A stretch of 64,000 nt of DNA from contig NZ_CP029185.2 of assembly GCF_003096015.2 (NCBI RefSeq), positions 3,777,772 to 3,841,771 of the forward strand, given 5' to 3'. The position numbers were made by a program, and so were the translations under genes. Of this stretch, positions 46,881-56,424 are shown piece after piece. This DNA comes from Limnobaculum parvum (GTDB taxonomy: Bacteria; Pseudomonadota; Gammaproteobacteria; Enterobacterales; Enterobacteriaceae). Below the pieces are notes generated by a model, which saw nothing but the letters and a program-made list of their open reading frames with translations, searched no databases and was not told the DNA's origin. The stretch's first letter is position 1, and each line of letters opens with the position of its first letter.

Positions 46881-47801
46881 ATGTCTCAATTACGTATTGG
46901 CGTTGCCGGGCTGGGGGGCATTGCTCAAAAAGCCTATTTACCGATACTCAGCCGGACTGAGAACTGGGCGCTGGTTGGCGCTTTTTCGCCAAATCAGAAA
47001 AAGGCCAAAGTGATTTGCGACAGCTACCGCATTGCTTGCTTCTCCAGCCTGTCTGAACTGGCTCGCCACTGTGATGCGGTTCTGGTTCACAGCAGTACTG
47101 CCAGTCACTTCCAAGTGGTTGGTGAACTGCTAAAGCTGGGCGTTCATGTCTATGTGGATAAGCCGCTGGCGGAAACTCTGGAGCAGTCAGAGCAGTTGGT
47201 TGAACTGGCCCACCGGCAGCGAAAAACCTTGATGGTGGGGTTTAACCGACGCTTTGCACCGCTGTATCAGCAGCTTAAACAGGGCCTGGATCAGGCTTCC
47301 TCTCTGCGTATGGATAAACATCGTACCCATAGCGTAGGGCCAAATGATGTGCGCTTTACCATGTTGGATGATTATCTGCACGTTGTAGATACCGCGCTCT
47401 GGTTGGCTGGTCAGGACGCTAAACTGATGAGCGAACAATTGCGGGTGAATCAGGAAAAACAGATGCTGTACGCCGAGCACCATTTCCGCTGTGGCGATAC
47501 CATCGTTACCACCAGCATGCATCGGCAGGCGGGCAGCCAGCGAGAAAGTGTACAAGCAGTCACCTCCGGAGCGGTTTTTCAGGTTGATGATATGCGCCGC
47601 TGGCGGCGTGAAAGCGCTCAGGGAATAATTGAATTGCCGACTCCTGGCTGGCAAACCACCCTCGAGCAGCGCGGTTTTGATGGGGCTATTCGCCATTTTA
47701 TTGAGGCGGTGAGTAATCAGACTCCGGCTGAAACCTCCGGTGAACAAGCGATTTATGCCCAGCGGATCGTAGAGCAACTTCTGCAAAGCCACAGTGAGTA
47801 A
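46881..47801 (+). CDS. yceM: Gfo/Idh/MocA-family oxidoreductase YceM (MviM)
   Basis: A 306-residue NAD(P)-dependent oxidoreductase-like protein. The Rossmann motif GVAGLGGIAQKAYLP (about 7-21) and the VDKPLAE and GFNRRFAPLY blocks match what I remember of E. coli YceM/MviM nearly throughout (RMDKHRTHSVGP, DDYLHVVDTALWL). The second of two adjacent ATG codons (46881) is preferred: it lies 6 nt after GGAG, the first only 3 nt. Its substrate is unknown. In E. coli it neighbours murJ; here it does not. Confidence 0.9.
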   Translation: MSQLRIGVAGLGGIAQKAYLPILSRTENWALVGAFSPNQKKAKVICDSYRIACFSSLSELARHCDAVLVHSSTASHFQVVGELLKLGVHVYVDKPLAETLEQSEQLVELAHRQRKTLMVGFNRRFAPLYQQLKQGLDQASSLRMDKHRTHSVGPNDVRFTMLDDYLHVVDTALWLAGQDAKLMSEQLRVNQEKQMLYAEHHFRCGDTIVTTSMHRQAGSQRESVQAVTSGAVFQVDDMRRWRRESAQGIIELPTPGWQTTLEQRGFDGAIRHFIEAVSNQTPAETSGEQAIYAQRIVEQLLQSHSE

Positions 47802-47867
47802 CCTAAAATAGAAATATATTCCGAGATGAATGACTCGGCTTAATGCCCCACCAGCGAGGATACGACT

Positions 47868-49028
47868 ATGCAGCGTTCTTTAGATAGAGTCATTGAGGAA
47901 GCTATTCGGCCAGAAATGGGCCTGACTCCGGCCATCGTTGGTACTGTGGTATTGGTTTCTCAATGTGGAAAACGGTTATATCAACGGGCCGCCGGATATG
48001 CCGATCGGGAAAATCAGATCCCCATGATGATGGATACGCTGTTTCGCTTGTCATCCGTCACTAAGCCCTTTGTAACAGCGGCAGCGGGCGTGTTATTGGA
48101 GCAGGGGCGAATGGGTTTAAATGACTGTGTAACTCAATGGCTACCTGATTTTACGCCATCCTTACCGGATGGTAGCCAACCCGATATTACGATTGCCCAT
48201 CTGCTCTCTCATTCTGCCGGATTAAATTATGGTTTTTCAGAGGAACCCGATGGCCCTTACCATCAGTTAGGGGTTTCAGACGGGTTGGATATTTCTGGAT
48301 TAACGCTGGAGGAAAACCTTCAGCGTATAGCCTGTGCTCCATTGCTGTATCTACCGGGAACATCAATGCAATATTCAGTGGCGACTGATGTTTTGGGTGC
48401 GGTGATTGCTCAGATATGCGGTACTAATCTGGCGGATGCTATCCATCAATTAGTCACGGAGCCATTGGGAATAACGGACAGCGGGTTTATGGTTTCTGAA
48501 CCAGAACGGCTTGCGGTGCCTTATGTTAATAGCTCGCCTGAACCAAGAAAGATGGAAGCAGACGAATGGTTGGTTGATCCTGAGGCTGGTATTGCTGGCG
48601 GTATCCATTTTTCTCCCGGCAGAGCACTGGAGGCCGGAGAGTTTTTCTCTGGTGGTGGGGGCATGGTGAGTACTGCTGGAGATGTTGAAAGGCTATTACA
48701 AGTGTTCAGAACCGGTGGGCATCCTCTATTTGGTAAACAAACGCTAAACCAGTTGTTAATCGACCGGGCTGGAGATCTGGAGTTCAACCCTGGTTGGGGG
48801 TTTGCTTCCAGCTGGCAAGTATTAAGAGATCCGCTGTTAGCCAACTCTCCGCAATCGCCGGGAACGATAGGTTGGGGCGGCGTATACGGCCATAGCTGGT
48901 TTATTGATTTTGAGCAGGACCTCAGCGTAGTAGTGCTGACTAATACCTCCCCAGAAGGGCTGTTTGGGGAGTTTATTGAAGATATTCGCGATGCGGTTTA
49001 TATGGCGTTGTTGGCGAAGGCTTCGTGA
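47868..49028 (+). CDS. Serine hydrolase, class C beta-lactamase-like fold (EstB type)
   Basis: A 386-residue protein of the serine beta-lactamase-like family. The nucleophile motif SxxK is SVTK (S63-K66); the second motif is YSV (Y169); a GHSWF near the C-terminus stands at the KTG-like strand. It has no signal peptide, so a cytoplasmic esterase or peptidase of the EstB kind is more likely than an antibiotic-degrading enzyme. It follows yceM after 66 bp on the same strand and may share its transcript. Substrate unknown. Confidence 0.8.
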   Translation: MQRSLDRVIEEAIRPEMGLTPAIVGTVVLVSQCGKRLYQRAAGYADRENQIPMMMDTLFRLSSVTKPFVTAAAGVLLEQGRMGLNDCVTQWLPDFTPSLPDGSQPDITIAHLLSHSAGLNYGFSEEPDGPYHQLGVSDGLDISGLTLEENLQRIACAPLLYLPGTSMQYSVATDVLGAVIAQICGTNLADAIHQLVTEPLGITDSGFMVSEPERLAVPYVNSSPEPRKMEADEWLVDPEAGIAGGIHFSPGRALEAGEFFSGGGGMVSTAGDVERLLQVFRTGGHPLFGKQTLNQLLIDRAGDLEFNPGWGFASSWQVLRDPLLANSPQSPGTIGWGGVYGHSWFIDFEQDLSVVVLTNTSPEGLFGEFIEDIRDAVYMALLAKAS

Positions 49029-49184
49029 TATGAGTCGCCGCTCCTTATGTCACTACATGCTACCCTAGGCCTGACACACTCAAGCTTAAGTACAGAGGGG
49101 CTCCCGGCCAAGCACAAAGGTGATATACGCAATATCGTTGTTACGGACGGAATATTCACAGAAGCCAATAGTAAAAATGTTAAT

Positions 49185-49203
49185 CGGCGGGCTTTGCCCG
49201 CCG
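49185..49203. terminator. Hairpin between convergent serine hydrolase and ggt
   Basis: CGGCGGGC (49185-49192) pairs with GCCCGCCG (49196-49203) over TTT. On the minus strand ATTAACATTTTTAC follows, a weak tail that could end ggt; the plus strand has none. Confidence 0.45.
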
Positions 49204-49247
49204 AACGCCAGCGTTAAATACAACCAGTCTTCCGATAGAAATATTAC

Positions 49248-50984
49248 TTAATATCCTGCCGCTAAATCATCCTTAGACCTCGGATCCGCTGCCCCAAACA
49301 GCCCGTCTGGCGTCACCACAATACTTTGTGTGCTGCCCATTGCCGGTTTGATGCTGACTTTATGACCCTTTTTCTCTAACAGTTTGATGGTGTCAGTACT
49401 GATGCCTTTCTCAACCCGAATCTCCTCTGGCAGCCACTGGTGGTGAATTCGCGGTGCGTTCGTGGCTTCGGCGATATTCATATTGAACTCGATAGTGTTG
49501 AGGACAATCTGTAATACTGTGGTAATGATACGGCTGCCACCTGGGCTACCAGTTACCAGAACCACTTTACCGTTCTGAGTTACGATGGTGGGTGACATGG
49601 ATGACAGAGGGCGTTTTCCGGCCTGAACCGCGTTAGCTTCGCCACCGATTAAACCATATACGTTGGGAACACCTGGCTTGGCAGAAAAATCATCCATCTG
49701 GTTGTTCAGCAGAATGCCGCTTTTTCCCGCTACAATACCGCTACCAAAGTTAGTATTCAGGGTATAGGTTACCGCGACGGCGTTGCCCTGAGAGTCGACT
49801 ACCGAGTAGTGGGTGGTTTGGTCACTTTCATACGGCGCCAGCTTGCCCGGTTTGATAGTGCTGGATGGATTAGCTTTGTCGAGATGAATCTGCGAAGCCA
49901 ATTGCTTAGCATACTTCTTACTGGTCAGCGCGCTGACGGGTACTTTAACGAAGTCCGGATCCCCTAGATATTCTGAGCGGTCGGCATAGGCGTACTTCAT
50001 GGCTTCAGACATGACGTGAATAGCATCAGCACTGTTTTGCCCCATAGCTTTCAGATCGAAGTTTTCCAGAATATTCAGGATCTGAATAATATGGATACCG
50101 CCGGAAGAAGGTGCTGGCATGGAGTAAATCTCATAGCCCTTATAAGTACCGGAAACCGGCGTACGCTCGACGGCTTTATATGTAGCCAGATCCTGTTTGG
50201 TAATCAGACCGCCATTTTTTGCCATCTCATCGGCTATTTCATCGGCAATCTTACCCTGATAAAACGCAGCAGGCCCCTCAGCAGCAATCATGCTCAGACT
50301 GTTTGCCAGATCGGTCTGAACCAGCGTTTCGCCCTTTTTCCACGGGGTGCCATCGGGTTTAATGAAGATAGCCCGACTGTTAGGGTTATCGAGTAGAACC
50401 TCCTGACCGTAAACCGCCAGATCGTCTGCCAGTGCATCGTTTACGACAAAGCCCTCTTTTGCCAGCTTAATAGCGGGTTTCAGTAGCTCAGCTACCGGCA
50501 TCGAGCCATATTTCTCATTGGCTAGAGCAAAACCGGCAACGGTACCCGGAACCCCTGATGCCAAATGGCTGGTGAGTGATTTCTTGCTGTCGGCGTTGCC
50601 TTTCTCATCCAGAAACATATCCCGTGTCGCTCTTGACGGTGCCATTTCTCGGAAATCAATAGCGGTTGTTTTGCCATCTTTGGTGCGAATAAGCATAAAG
50701 CCACCGCCGCCAATATTCCCAGCCTGTGGATGGGTAACCGCGAGGGTATAACCAATGGCAACGGCGGCATCAACGGCATTACCACCCTGTTTCAGTACTT
50801 CTACACCCACCTGCGTTGCGGTGCTATTTACGGAAGAGACCATCCCGTTTTTCGCGTACACCGGATGGAAAATATCCTCTTCAACACCGTAGGAGACAAC
50901 TTTCGCGGCCAATGTTCCCTGCCAGAACAGCAGAAAAGCAACGATCAGATATCGCATACTGCCTTTTCTTAACATACTCAACAT
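49248..50984 (-). CDS. ggt: Periplasmic gamma-glutamyltransferase Ggt
   Basis: A 578-residue proenzyme. The frame is open 40 codons further upstream, but the start at 50984 is chosen because AGAGGA lies 6 nt before that ATG and it begins a proper signal peptide (RYLIVAFLLFWQGTLAA). The autoprocessing site is DQTTHYS with catalytic T390, splitting a large N-terminal from a small C-terminal subunit; PLSSMSPTIV and GSPGGSRI are substrate-site motifs. It cleaves and transfers the glutamyl group of glutathione in the periplasm. Apparently a single-gene unit. Confidence 0.93.
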   Translation of the reverse strand: MLSMLRKGSMRYLIVAFLLFWQGTLAAKVVSYGVEEDIFHPVYAKNGMVSSVNSTATQVGVEVLKQGGNAVDAAVAIGYTLAVTHPQAGNIGGGGFMLIRTKDGKTTAIDFREMAPSRATRDMFLDEKGNADSKKSLTSHLASGVPGTVAGFALANEKYGSMPVAELLKPAIKLAKEGFVVNDALADDLAVYGQEVLLDNPNSRAIFIKPDGTPWKKGETLVQTDLANSLSMIAAEGPAAFYQGKIADEIADEMAKNGGLITKQDLATYKAVERTPVSGTYKGYEIYSMPAPSSGGIHIIQILNILENFDLKAMGQNSADAIHVMSEAMKYAYADRSEYLGDPDFVKVPVSALTSKKYAKQLASQIHLDKANPSSTIKPGKLAPYESDQTTHYSVVDSQGNAVAVTYTLNTNFGSGIVAGKSGILLNNQMDDFSAKPGVPNVYGLIGGEANAVQAGKRPLSSMSPTIVTQNGKVVLVTGSPGGSRIITTVLQIVLNTIEFNMNIAEATNAPRIHHQWLPEEIRVEKGISTDTIKLLEKKGHKVSIKPAMGSTQSIVVTPDGLFGAADPRSKDDLAAGY

Positions 50985-51157
50985 AACGCTTCCTCTGTGA
51001 TGAAATGACTCAAATTTTAACAATAAATTCACATTAGAGGATTGTTTAGACTTTGACCAGAAAATAAATGGCAATAATGAGGGTAGAAATTGGGGGGACA
51101 TCACGTTTTAAAATAAAACCGGCATTTTGTAATCATAACCTGTGGAACAAAAATAGA

Positions 51158-51178
51158 TTCAGGGGCAACGCCCCTGAA
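51158..51178 (-). terminator. Rho-independent terminator of the GFA-family gene
   Basis: A perfect 9-bp stem (51158-51166 with 51170-51178), 3-nt loop, 8 bp past the stop at 51187. On the minus strand it is followed by TCTATTTTTG. Confidence 0.8.
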
Positions 51179-51186
51179 CTTTAGCC

Positions 51187-51582
51187 TTAAGGGCGTTCTT
51201 CAAATTTTGGATTGTCATCACACAAATCTTCCCACTCCGCTTTTGAAGCAGTGAAGATATGCATTTTCTCTGCTGGAGTAATTGACGTGTCCAGCGTACC
51301 TATCCGCAGGCGATAAGCTTCTGGTTGATTATCTCTGGCGCTATAGAGGGGAGAGCCGCACTCACCGCAGAAAAAGCGATGAACTCCCGGTGTGGAGGAA
51401 AAGCTTTTCAAACTCGCTTTGCCAGTCAGTAAGGTGAATTTGTCAGAACGAATAAGCGCAGCAGAATTAAACGCCGTTCCGGTTGCTTTGCGACACTTTG
51501 AGCAGTGGCAGAAAAAGAGTTGATTAATGGGTTCATCTAATTGATAGGTTACTGTTCCGCACAGGCAGCTTCCTTTTAACAT
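51187..51582 (-). CDS. GFA/CENP-V-domain zinc protein
   Basis: A 131-residue protein of the glutathione-dependent formaldehyde-activating (GFA) family. Zinc ligands are visible in GSCLCGTV (3-10), FCHCSKCRKATG and FFCGECGSPLY. The start at 51582 has GGAG 6 nt upstream; the frame continues further 5' into rlmF and that part is not used. The family name is historical and most members have no proven formaldehyde role. It lies 79 bp behind rlmF on the same strand. Confidence 0.85.
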   Translation of the reverse strand: MLKGSCLCGTVTYQLDEPINQLFFCHCSKCRKATGTAFNSAALIRSDKFTLLTGKASLKSFSSTPGVHRFFCGECGSPLYSARDNQPEAYRLRIGTLDTSITPAEKMHIFTASKAEWEDLCDDNPKFEERP

Positions 51583-51661
51583 AGTACTCTCCAGATTGAT
51601 CATCACTGATAGATAAAAGTATACACTATCGATTAGTGTTGCAAATTTGGGCTTTATTGCA

Positions 51662-52654
51662 TTACGCCTTTTGCCAATGGGTTGTGGCCCATTGCGCTTG
51701 TTGCTCATCAGATAAGAAGGTCCATGCCACAATACGGCTGGCTTTCTGCCCCTGAGCCATATCGATGGTTTTTATCTCAGTAGCCCCTGCATAGCGTAAA
51801 GCGTGATACAAAACCGGTAAGGTGGTTTTTTTAGAAACCAAGGTGGTAAACCACAGGCATTGATGGGCTAACGCTGCGCTTTCCTGCGCCATTTGACGCA
51901 CAAACTGCTCCTCTCCTCCTTCACACCAGAGCTCATGACTCTTACCACCAAAATTTAGCACTGGCTTATCGTCATTTTTCAGATGGCCCAGATTACGCTG
52001 CTTTTTCAGGTTAACCGCTTCGGCCTCTTGGGCGGAAGCATGGAATGGAGGATTACACAGGGTAATATCAAATCGGTCAGTTGGTCTGATTACGCCGCGG
52101 AAAATATGCCCGGCATCTTTTTGCTGGCGGATATCGAATGCTTTTGAAAGATTACGGTTGGCTTCAGCGATCAGTTTGGCGCTGCCGACAGACACAGGGT
52201 CGATATCGGTACCCACAAATTTCCAGCCATAGCTGATATGACCAATAATTGGGTAGATAGCGTTAGCCCCAACACCAATATCCAGAGCATGAACTGCATT
52301 ACCCCGTGGAACTTCCCCACCATGAGTTTGTGCCAGAATATCTGCCAGATAGTGAATATAGTCAGCCCGACCAGGAATCGGCGGGCAAAGATAACCTGCC
52401 GGAATATCCCACTGCTCGATACGATAAAAATGTTTTAATAATGCCTTATTCAACATTTTTACCGCCGCAGGATCGGAAAAGTTGACCGAGAGGTCGCCAT
52501 ATTTATTGGGCGAAACAAAAGGGGCAAGGTCAGGACAGCTGGCGATTAGCACAGGGAAGTCATAGCGTTGGCGATGCTGATTACGCGGGTGTAATTCTGA
52601 TTTTTGCGTCGGAAACGGTTTTTTAGATGGCGTCATAGTGGTGTCAGCTACCAT
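51662..52654 (-). CDS. rlmF: 23S rRNA (adenine-1618-N6)-methyltransferase RlmF
   Basis: A 330-residue methyltransferase acting on A1618 of 23S rRNA. LHPRNQHRQRYDF (about 21-33), NKALLKHFYRIEQWDIPAGY and PPIPGRADYIHYLAD match RlmF as I recall it. The SAM site is ALDIGVGANAIYP, and the catalytic motif is LCNPPF, typical of N6-adenine enzymes. An alternative start is six codons in; neither has a good ribosome site. Confidence 0.92.
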   Translation of the reverse strand: MVADTTMTPSKKPFPTQKSELHPRNQHRQRYDFPVLIASCPDLAPFVSPNKYGDLSVNFSDPAAVKMLNKALLKHFYRIEQWDIPAGYLCPPIPGRADYIHYLADILAQTHGGEVPRGNAVHALDIGVGANAIYPIIGHISYGWKFVGTDIDPVSVGSAKLIAEANRNLSKAFDIRQQKDAGHIFRGVIRPTDRFDITLCNPPFHASAQEAEAVNLKKQRNLGHLKNDDKPVLNFGGKSHELWCEGGEEQFVRQMAQESAALAHQCLWFTTLVSKKTTLPVLYHALRYAGATEIKTIDMAQGQKASRIVAWTFLSDEQQAQWATTHWQKA

Positions 52655-52814
52655 TGCAGAAGGTGAAACGATAGGTCCAATTAATTGAACCGTAATGGGG
52701 GTATTGTACGTGAATTAGAAACCGACTGGCAGAAGAAATCTGTTTAGCGCGTTAGGTGATTATTTTCACCCGATTAGCCAGATCAATACCGATACAGACC
52801 GGTACCAGCGCTAT

Positions 52815-53241
52815 CTAAACTTTCTCTTCGGTTTTACGACGGGCTAGATAACCGCTGCGTAATTGGGTTAACTGAATAAATAGCTCGTTTTGATGCGTCA
52901 CCACCTTTTCTGCCACTTTAATCAGTACTGGGATTTTATCAGCCCGCTGTTTCAGCAGTACATCAATATTGGCAAAGGATTTTTCCACGTGGTTTTGAGA
53001 GTGATGATTTTGTTATACAGTATTACCAGATAGCGAACTGCGTGGCGCAGTGACCTGCTGTGATGATGATACTTTCCCTTCTACTTCAACCAGCCTCATT
53101 GCCAGTGAACGGATTTTTGAGGTGGGTAAGATTTGCTGTAGATTAAAGATTAAGCCTTTGGTGGAGGGCTTTATCCAAGAAATAATAACAACCACCAATT
53201 GCCGCGGCGAAGAAGGCGATAAAAAACCATAATGAGTTCAT
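52815..53241 (-). pseudogene. Fused remnant of a GIDE-domain membrane protein and a LemA gene
   Basis: Read on the minus strand. An ATG at 53241 opens NSLWFFIAFFAAAIGGCYY, a membrane helix, and stops after 33 codons. A shifted frame continues with LPTSKIRSLAMRLVEVEGKV and TAPRSSLSG, the pattern of the bacterial GIDE (E3-ligase-like) domain. Then a third frame gives LYNKIITL and, after one missing base in the A-run at 52993-52996, EKSFANIDVLLKQRADKIP, a LemA core that ends at a stop at 52815-52817. So at least two frameshifts and one deletion joined two genes that commonly sit side by side. The intact LemA gene at 45286 shows the same motif. Confidence 0.75.
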
Positions 53242-53389
53242 TCTGTTGCAATAACATGATTGTAACCTTAAGGTGAATATGGACAACTTTGGATTTAAGG
53301 CCGTGGCAGCAGGCGCTGGTTGAGAACAGAATACCAACCAAATCGGTTATTCAGGCTTATTGGTGAGATTTAAAAATAAGGAAACCATC

Positions 53390-54556
53390 ATGATTGAACA
53401 GAAAGTTCGTGAATATGAAACCCTGTTGCAGGAGATTCGTCATCAGATTCATGAAAACCCAGAACTGGGGCTGGAAGAAATTAAGACCAGCAATCTGGTC
53501 GCAGAAAAATTAACTGAATGGGGTTATGAAGTTCATCGTGGTATGGCAACCACTGGTGTTATCGGTACTCTGAAAGTCGGTGACGGCAAAAAAACACTGG
53601 GTATTCGTGCCGATATGGATGCGCTTCCCATTCATGAAGCTAGCGGCAAATCATGGAGCAGTAAAATTCCTGGTAGAATGCACGCCTGCGGTCATGATGG
53701 GCATACCACCATGCTGTTGGGGGCGGCTAAATATCTGGCAGAAACCCGTCGGTTTAACGGTACGCTACACCTGATTTTCCAGCCCGCTGAAGAGATGATT
53801 AACGGCGGTGAGATCATGGTAAAAGAGGGGCTGTTTGAGCAGTTCCCCTGTGATGCCCTTTTCGCCATGCACAATATGCCTGGCTTCCCGACCGGGCAAT
53901 TCCTGTTTCAGCCGGGGGCATTTATGGCCTCGATGGATCAGTATCAGATTGTCATTAAGGGATGTGGTGGGCATGGTGCCATGCCTCATAAAGCCATCGA
54001 TCCGGTAGTGGTTGCCTCGTATGTCACGACGGCGTTACAAACCATTGTGTCGCGCAATGTCGATCCTCTGGAAGCGGCAGTGATTACCGTTGGCAGTATT
54101 ATTGCTGGTGAAGCCGCTAACGTTATTCCTGACACTGCGGTAATGAAGCTCAGCGTTCGCTCCCTGAGCCGGCCTACCCGTGAACTGTTGTTGAAACGTA
54201 TCCCTGAGTTGGTTAAGGCGCAGGCTGAAAGTTTTGGTGCAATGGCAGATGTAAAACACCTCAATGGTACGCCGGTGTTGGTAAATCAGGAAGAGATGAC
54301 GCAGTTTGCTTGGCAGGTGGCTAAACAGCAGTTTGGTGAAGAGCGTGCCATATATGGGGCGAAACCGCTAATGGGCAGTGAGGACTTTGCCTTTATGCTG
54401 GATGCCAACCCGAATGGTTGCTATCTGATGGTGGGAAATGGTGATAAAGATGAAGGTACCTGCATGGTGCATAATCCAGGTTACGATTTTAACGATAAGT
54501 GTCTGGTGCCGGGAAGTACATACTGGTGTGCGTTGACCGAAGCTTATCTGAAATAA
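53390..54556 (+). CDS. M20-family amidohydrolase (hippurate/N-acyl amino acid hydrolase type)
   Basis: A 388-residue metallopeptidase-fold amidohydrolase. The start at 53390 has AAGGA 7 nt upstream; the frame is open ten codons earlier without a site. Metal ligands are visible: C100 and H102 in MHACGHDGHT, E134/E135 in QPAEE, and H161 in FAMHNMPG; GGHGAMPHKAIDPV is in the dimerisation domain. It removes the acyl group from N-acyl amino acids or related amides; exact substrate unknown. It is 74 bp upstream of an MFS transporter on the same strand, which probably brings in that substrate. Confidence 0.88.
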   Translation: MIEQKVREYETLLQEIRHQIHENPELGLEEIKTSNLVAEKLTEWGYEVHRGMATTGVIGTLKVGDGKKTLGIRADMDALPIHEASGKSWSSKIPGRMHACGHDGHTTMLLGAAKYLAETRRFNGTLHLIFQPAEEMINGGEIMVKEGLFEQFPCDALFAMHNMPGFPTGQFLFQPGAFMASMDQYQIVIKGCGGHGAMPHKAIDPVVVASYVTTALQTIVSRNVDPLEAAVITVGSIIAGEAANVIPDTAVMKLSVRSLSRPTRELLLKRIPELVKAQAESFGAMADVKHLNGTPVLVNQEEMTQFAWQVAKQQFGEERAIYGAKPLMGSEDFAFMLDANPNGCYLMVGNGDKDEGTCMVHNPGYDFNDKCLVPGSTYWCALTEAYLK

Positions 54557-54630
54557 ATTATAAAAATAACATTGAAAACAATAAGTAATAAAGAAATTGC
54601 TTTCATTATGGGCGACTAAGGACAGGAAAA

Positions 54631-55974
54631 ATGGCAGATACATTAACTTCAATCGCCTCAAAGGAGGTTGCGGCTGCTAAACCGGAAAAGAAGGTTAGCG
54701 GTCGGCGTATTATCTTTGCTTCGGCGTTTGGTAATGCTTTAGAGTTTTTTGATTTTGGGGTGTACAACTTTTTTGTGGTGTACATTGGGGTACTGTTTTT
54801 TCCACCAACCAGCGACCCTAATATAGGGCTATTACTGGCTTTTGCCACCTTCGGCGTTAGTTTTTTTATGCGTCCTTTAGGGGGCATTTTGATTGGTGCT
54901 TACGCCGATCGCTTTGGCCGCAAACCTGCTATGGTGCTGACGATTTTGTTAATGAGTCTGGGTACCTTAATGATTGGTATTGCACCCACTTACGCCAGCG
55001 CAGGTTATTGGGGAACCATCACTCTGGTGCTTGCCCGTTTAATTCAGGGGGTAGCCGCGGGTGGCGAAGTGGGGGCTTCCATGTCAATGCTGGTGGAGTC
55101 GGCTCCGGCTAACCGCCGTGGTTTCTATAGCAGTTGGGCACTGGCCACTCAGGGGTTGGCGACCACCTTTGGTGGATTAGTGGCATTAAGTTTGAGCGCC
55201 TATTTACCGATAATAACCGGCTCGCCTGATGTGATGTCCGAGTGGGGATGGCGTGTACCGTTCTTTATTGGCGTGGCGCTAGCTCCTATTGGTTGCTGGC
55301 TGCGTCTGAGCTTGGAAAACGATATGTCGCATCCTAAGCCTGCTAAAAATCAGGTTGTTGTGGTGCGCGAAAGCGCAGTGAAGCTACTGGGTCAGCATAT
55401 TCGGGTGATTAACATTGGTATACTACTGACGATTGGTAGCACGGTGGCTACCTACATCTCGCTTTACTATTACGGTACCTATGCTGCGAAATACCTGAAG
55501 ATGGACCAGAATTATGCCTATGCGGCCATGCTCTTAGCCGGCATATTAACCTTCGTTGGTGGTTTGTTGGTTGGGGTGCTAAGCGATCATGTGGGCCGGA
55601 AAAAGCTGGTGGTGATCTCTCGAATGGTGATTCTGCTGTTGGCTTACCCGTCATTTTGGCTGTTGGTGAATTATCCTGAGCCTGCGGTTTTACTCTCGGT
55701 TGTCTTTGTGATGGTGTGTTTTACCACATTGGGAGCCGTGCCGGTGATGTTAGTCATCTCTGAATTACTACCAAAGCGTATTCGTGCGTTGGGGTTTGCG
55801 CTAGTTTACAGTGTTGGGGTAGCTATTTTTGGTGGCTTTGCTCAGTTTTTTGCCACTCAATCTATTGTTTGGTTAGACAGTCTGACTGCGCCTGCATGGT
55901 ACCTGGGCGGCGCAACGCTGTTTTCTATGTTGGCGTTGCCATTCTTTAAAGATCCAAAACGCCTGGAAGAATAA
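54631..55974 (+). CDS. MFS transporter, metabolite:H+ symporter type
   Basis: A 447-residue, 12-helix major facilitator of the metabolite:H+ symporter group (relatives ProP, ShiA, KgtP). FGNALEFFDFGVYNFF in helix 1 and GAYADRFGRKPAM after helix 2 are the hallmark; RLIQGVAAGGEVGAS is the family's helix-4 motif. GGA precedes the ATG by 8 nt. It is paired with the M20 amidohydrolase, suggesting uptake of an acylated amino acid or organic acid. Confidence 0.85.
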   Translation: MADTLTSIASKEVAAAKPEKKVSGRRIIFASAFGNALEFFDFGVYNFFVVYIGVLFFPPTSDPNIGLLLAFATFGVSFFMRPLGGILIGAYADRFGRKPAMVLTILLMSLGTLMIGIAPTYASAGYWGTITLVLARLIQGVAAGGEVGASMSMLVESAPANRRGFYSSWALATQGLATTFGGLVALSLSAYLPIITGSPDVMSEWGWRVPFFIGVALAPIGCWLRLSLENDMSHPKPAKNQVVVVRESAVKLLGQHIRVINIGILLTIGSTVATYISLYYYGTYAAKYLKMDQNYAYAAMLLAGILTFVGGLLVGVLSDHVGRKKLVVISRMVILLLAYPSFWLLVNYPEPAVLLSVVFVMVCFTTLGAVPVMLVISELLPKRIRALGFALVYSVGVAIFGGFAQFFATQSIVWLDSLTAPAWYLGGATLFSMLALPFFKDPKRLEE

Positions 55975-55981
55975 TTCCTTG

Positions 55982-56017
55982 AACCGACCGGAATCGAAAG
56001 AGGGTATCCGGTCGGTT
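55982..56017 (+). terminator. Terminator of the amidohydrolase–MFS operon
   Basis: AACCGACCGGA (55982-55992) pairs perfectly with TCCGGTCGGTT (56007-56017) across a 14-nt loop, 8 bp after the stop; a short TACTT tail follows. Confidence 0.65.
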
Positions 56018-56424
56018 TACTTCCTGAAAGCGCTGCTGAATAAAATGCATATTCTGGCTGGACGGGGCATCGTAGCTGGTGTGGTCATGACGCGATTAGA
56101 ATAATTACCCGTTTGTTTTTTTAGTTAATGTTCGCCAAAAACAACCGTGTTATGTTTTTTAATTCTGATAGTGAATATTGATCCCTGATATTAATGAAAT
56201 TATTGCGTGAGACGATAGTGTTAATCGCATATTGCAAGGTTTATATCAATATCCAGTAAGTTATGCTTTTGTTGCTAAAATAATTAGAAGTTACTTTGTC
56301 ATTATTTCGATATAATCGGCTTATCAAAATATGTACGTTTTGATTTGTCCGATACATAAACAGCGTGCCGGAAAGCATCAGGCCGCATAAAAAATAACGC
56401 AAGCAAACTAACAGCATAAATTAT
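56018..56424. promoter_or_regulatory. AT-rich leader region of the OPT transporter gene
   Basis: About 400 bp with no supported ORF. A perfect -10-like TATAAT is at 56311-56316 without a clear -35 partner. The region is AT-rich and probably holds the promoter of the OPT gene; I see no clear operator. Confidence 0.4.

Noticed and set aside
47868..49028. Antibiotic-resistance beta-lactamase
   Set aside because: It has the SxxK and YxS motifs of the fold but no signal peptide, and the C-terminal motif is GHS rather than KTG; an EstB-like esterase is more likely.
50985..51104. 40-codon N-terminal extension of Ggt
   Set aside because: The inner ATG at 50984 has a good ribosome site and opens a normal signal peptide; the extension has neither.
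51583..51732. 50-codon N-terminal extension of the GFA-family protein
   Set aside because: It runs back into rlmF; GGAG precedes the inner ATG at 51582.
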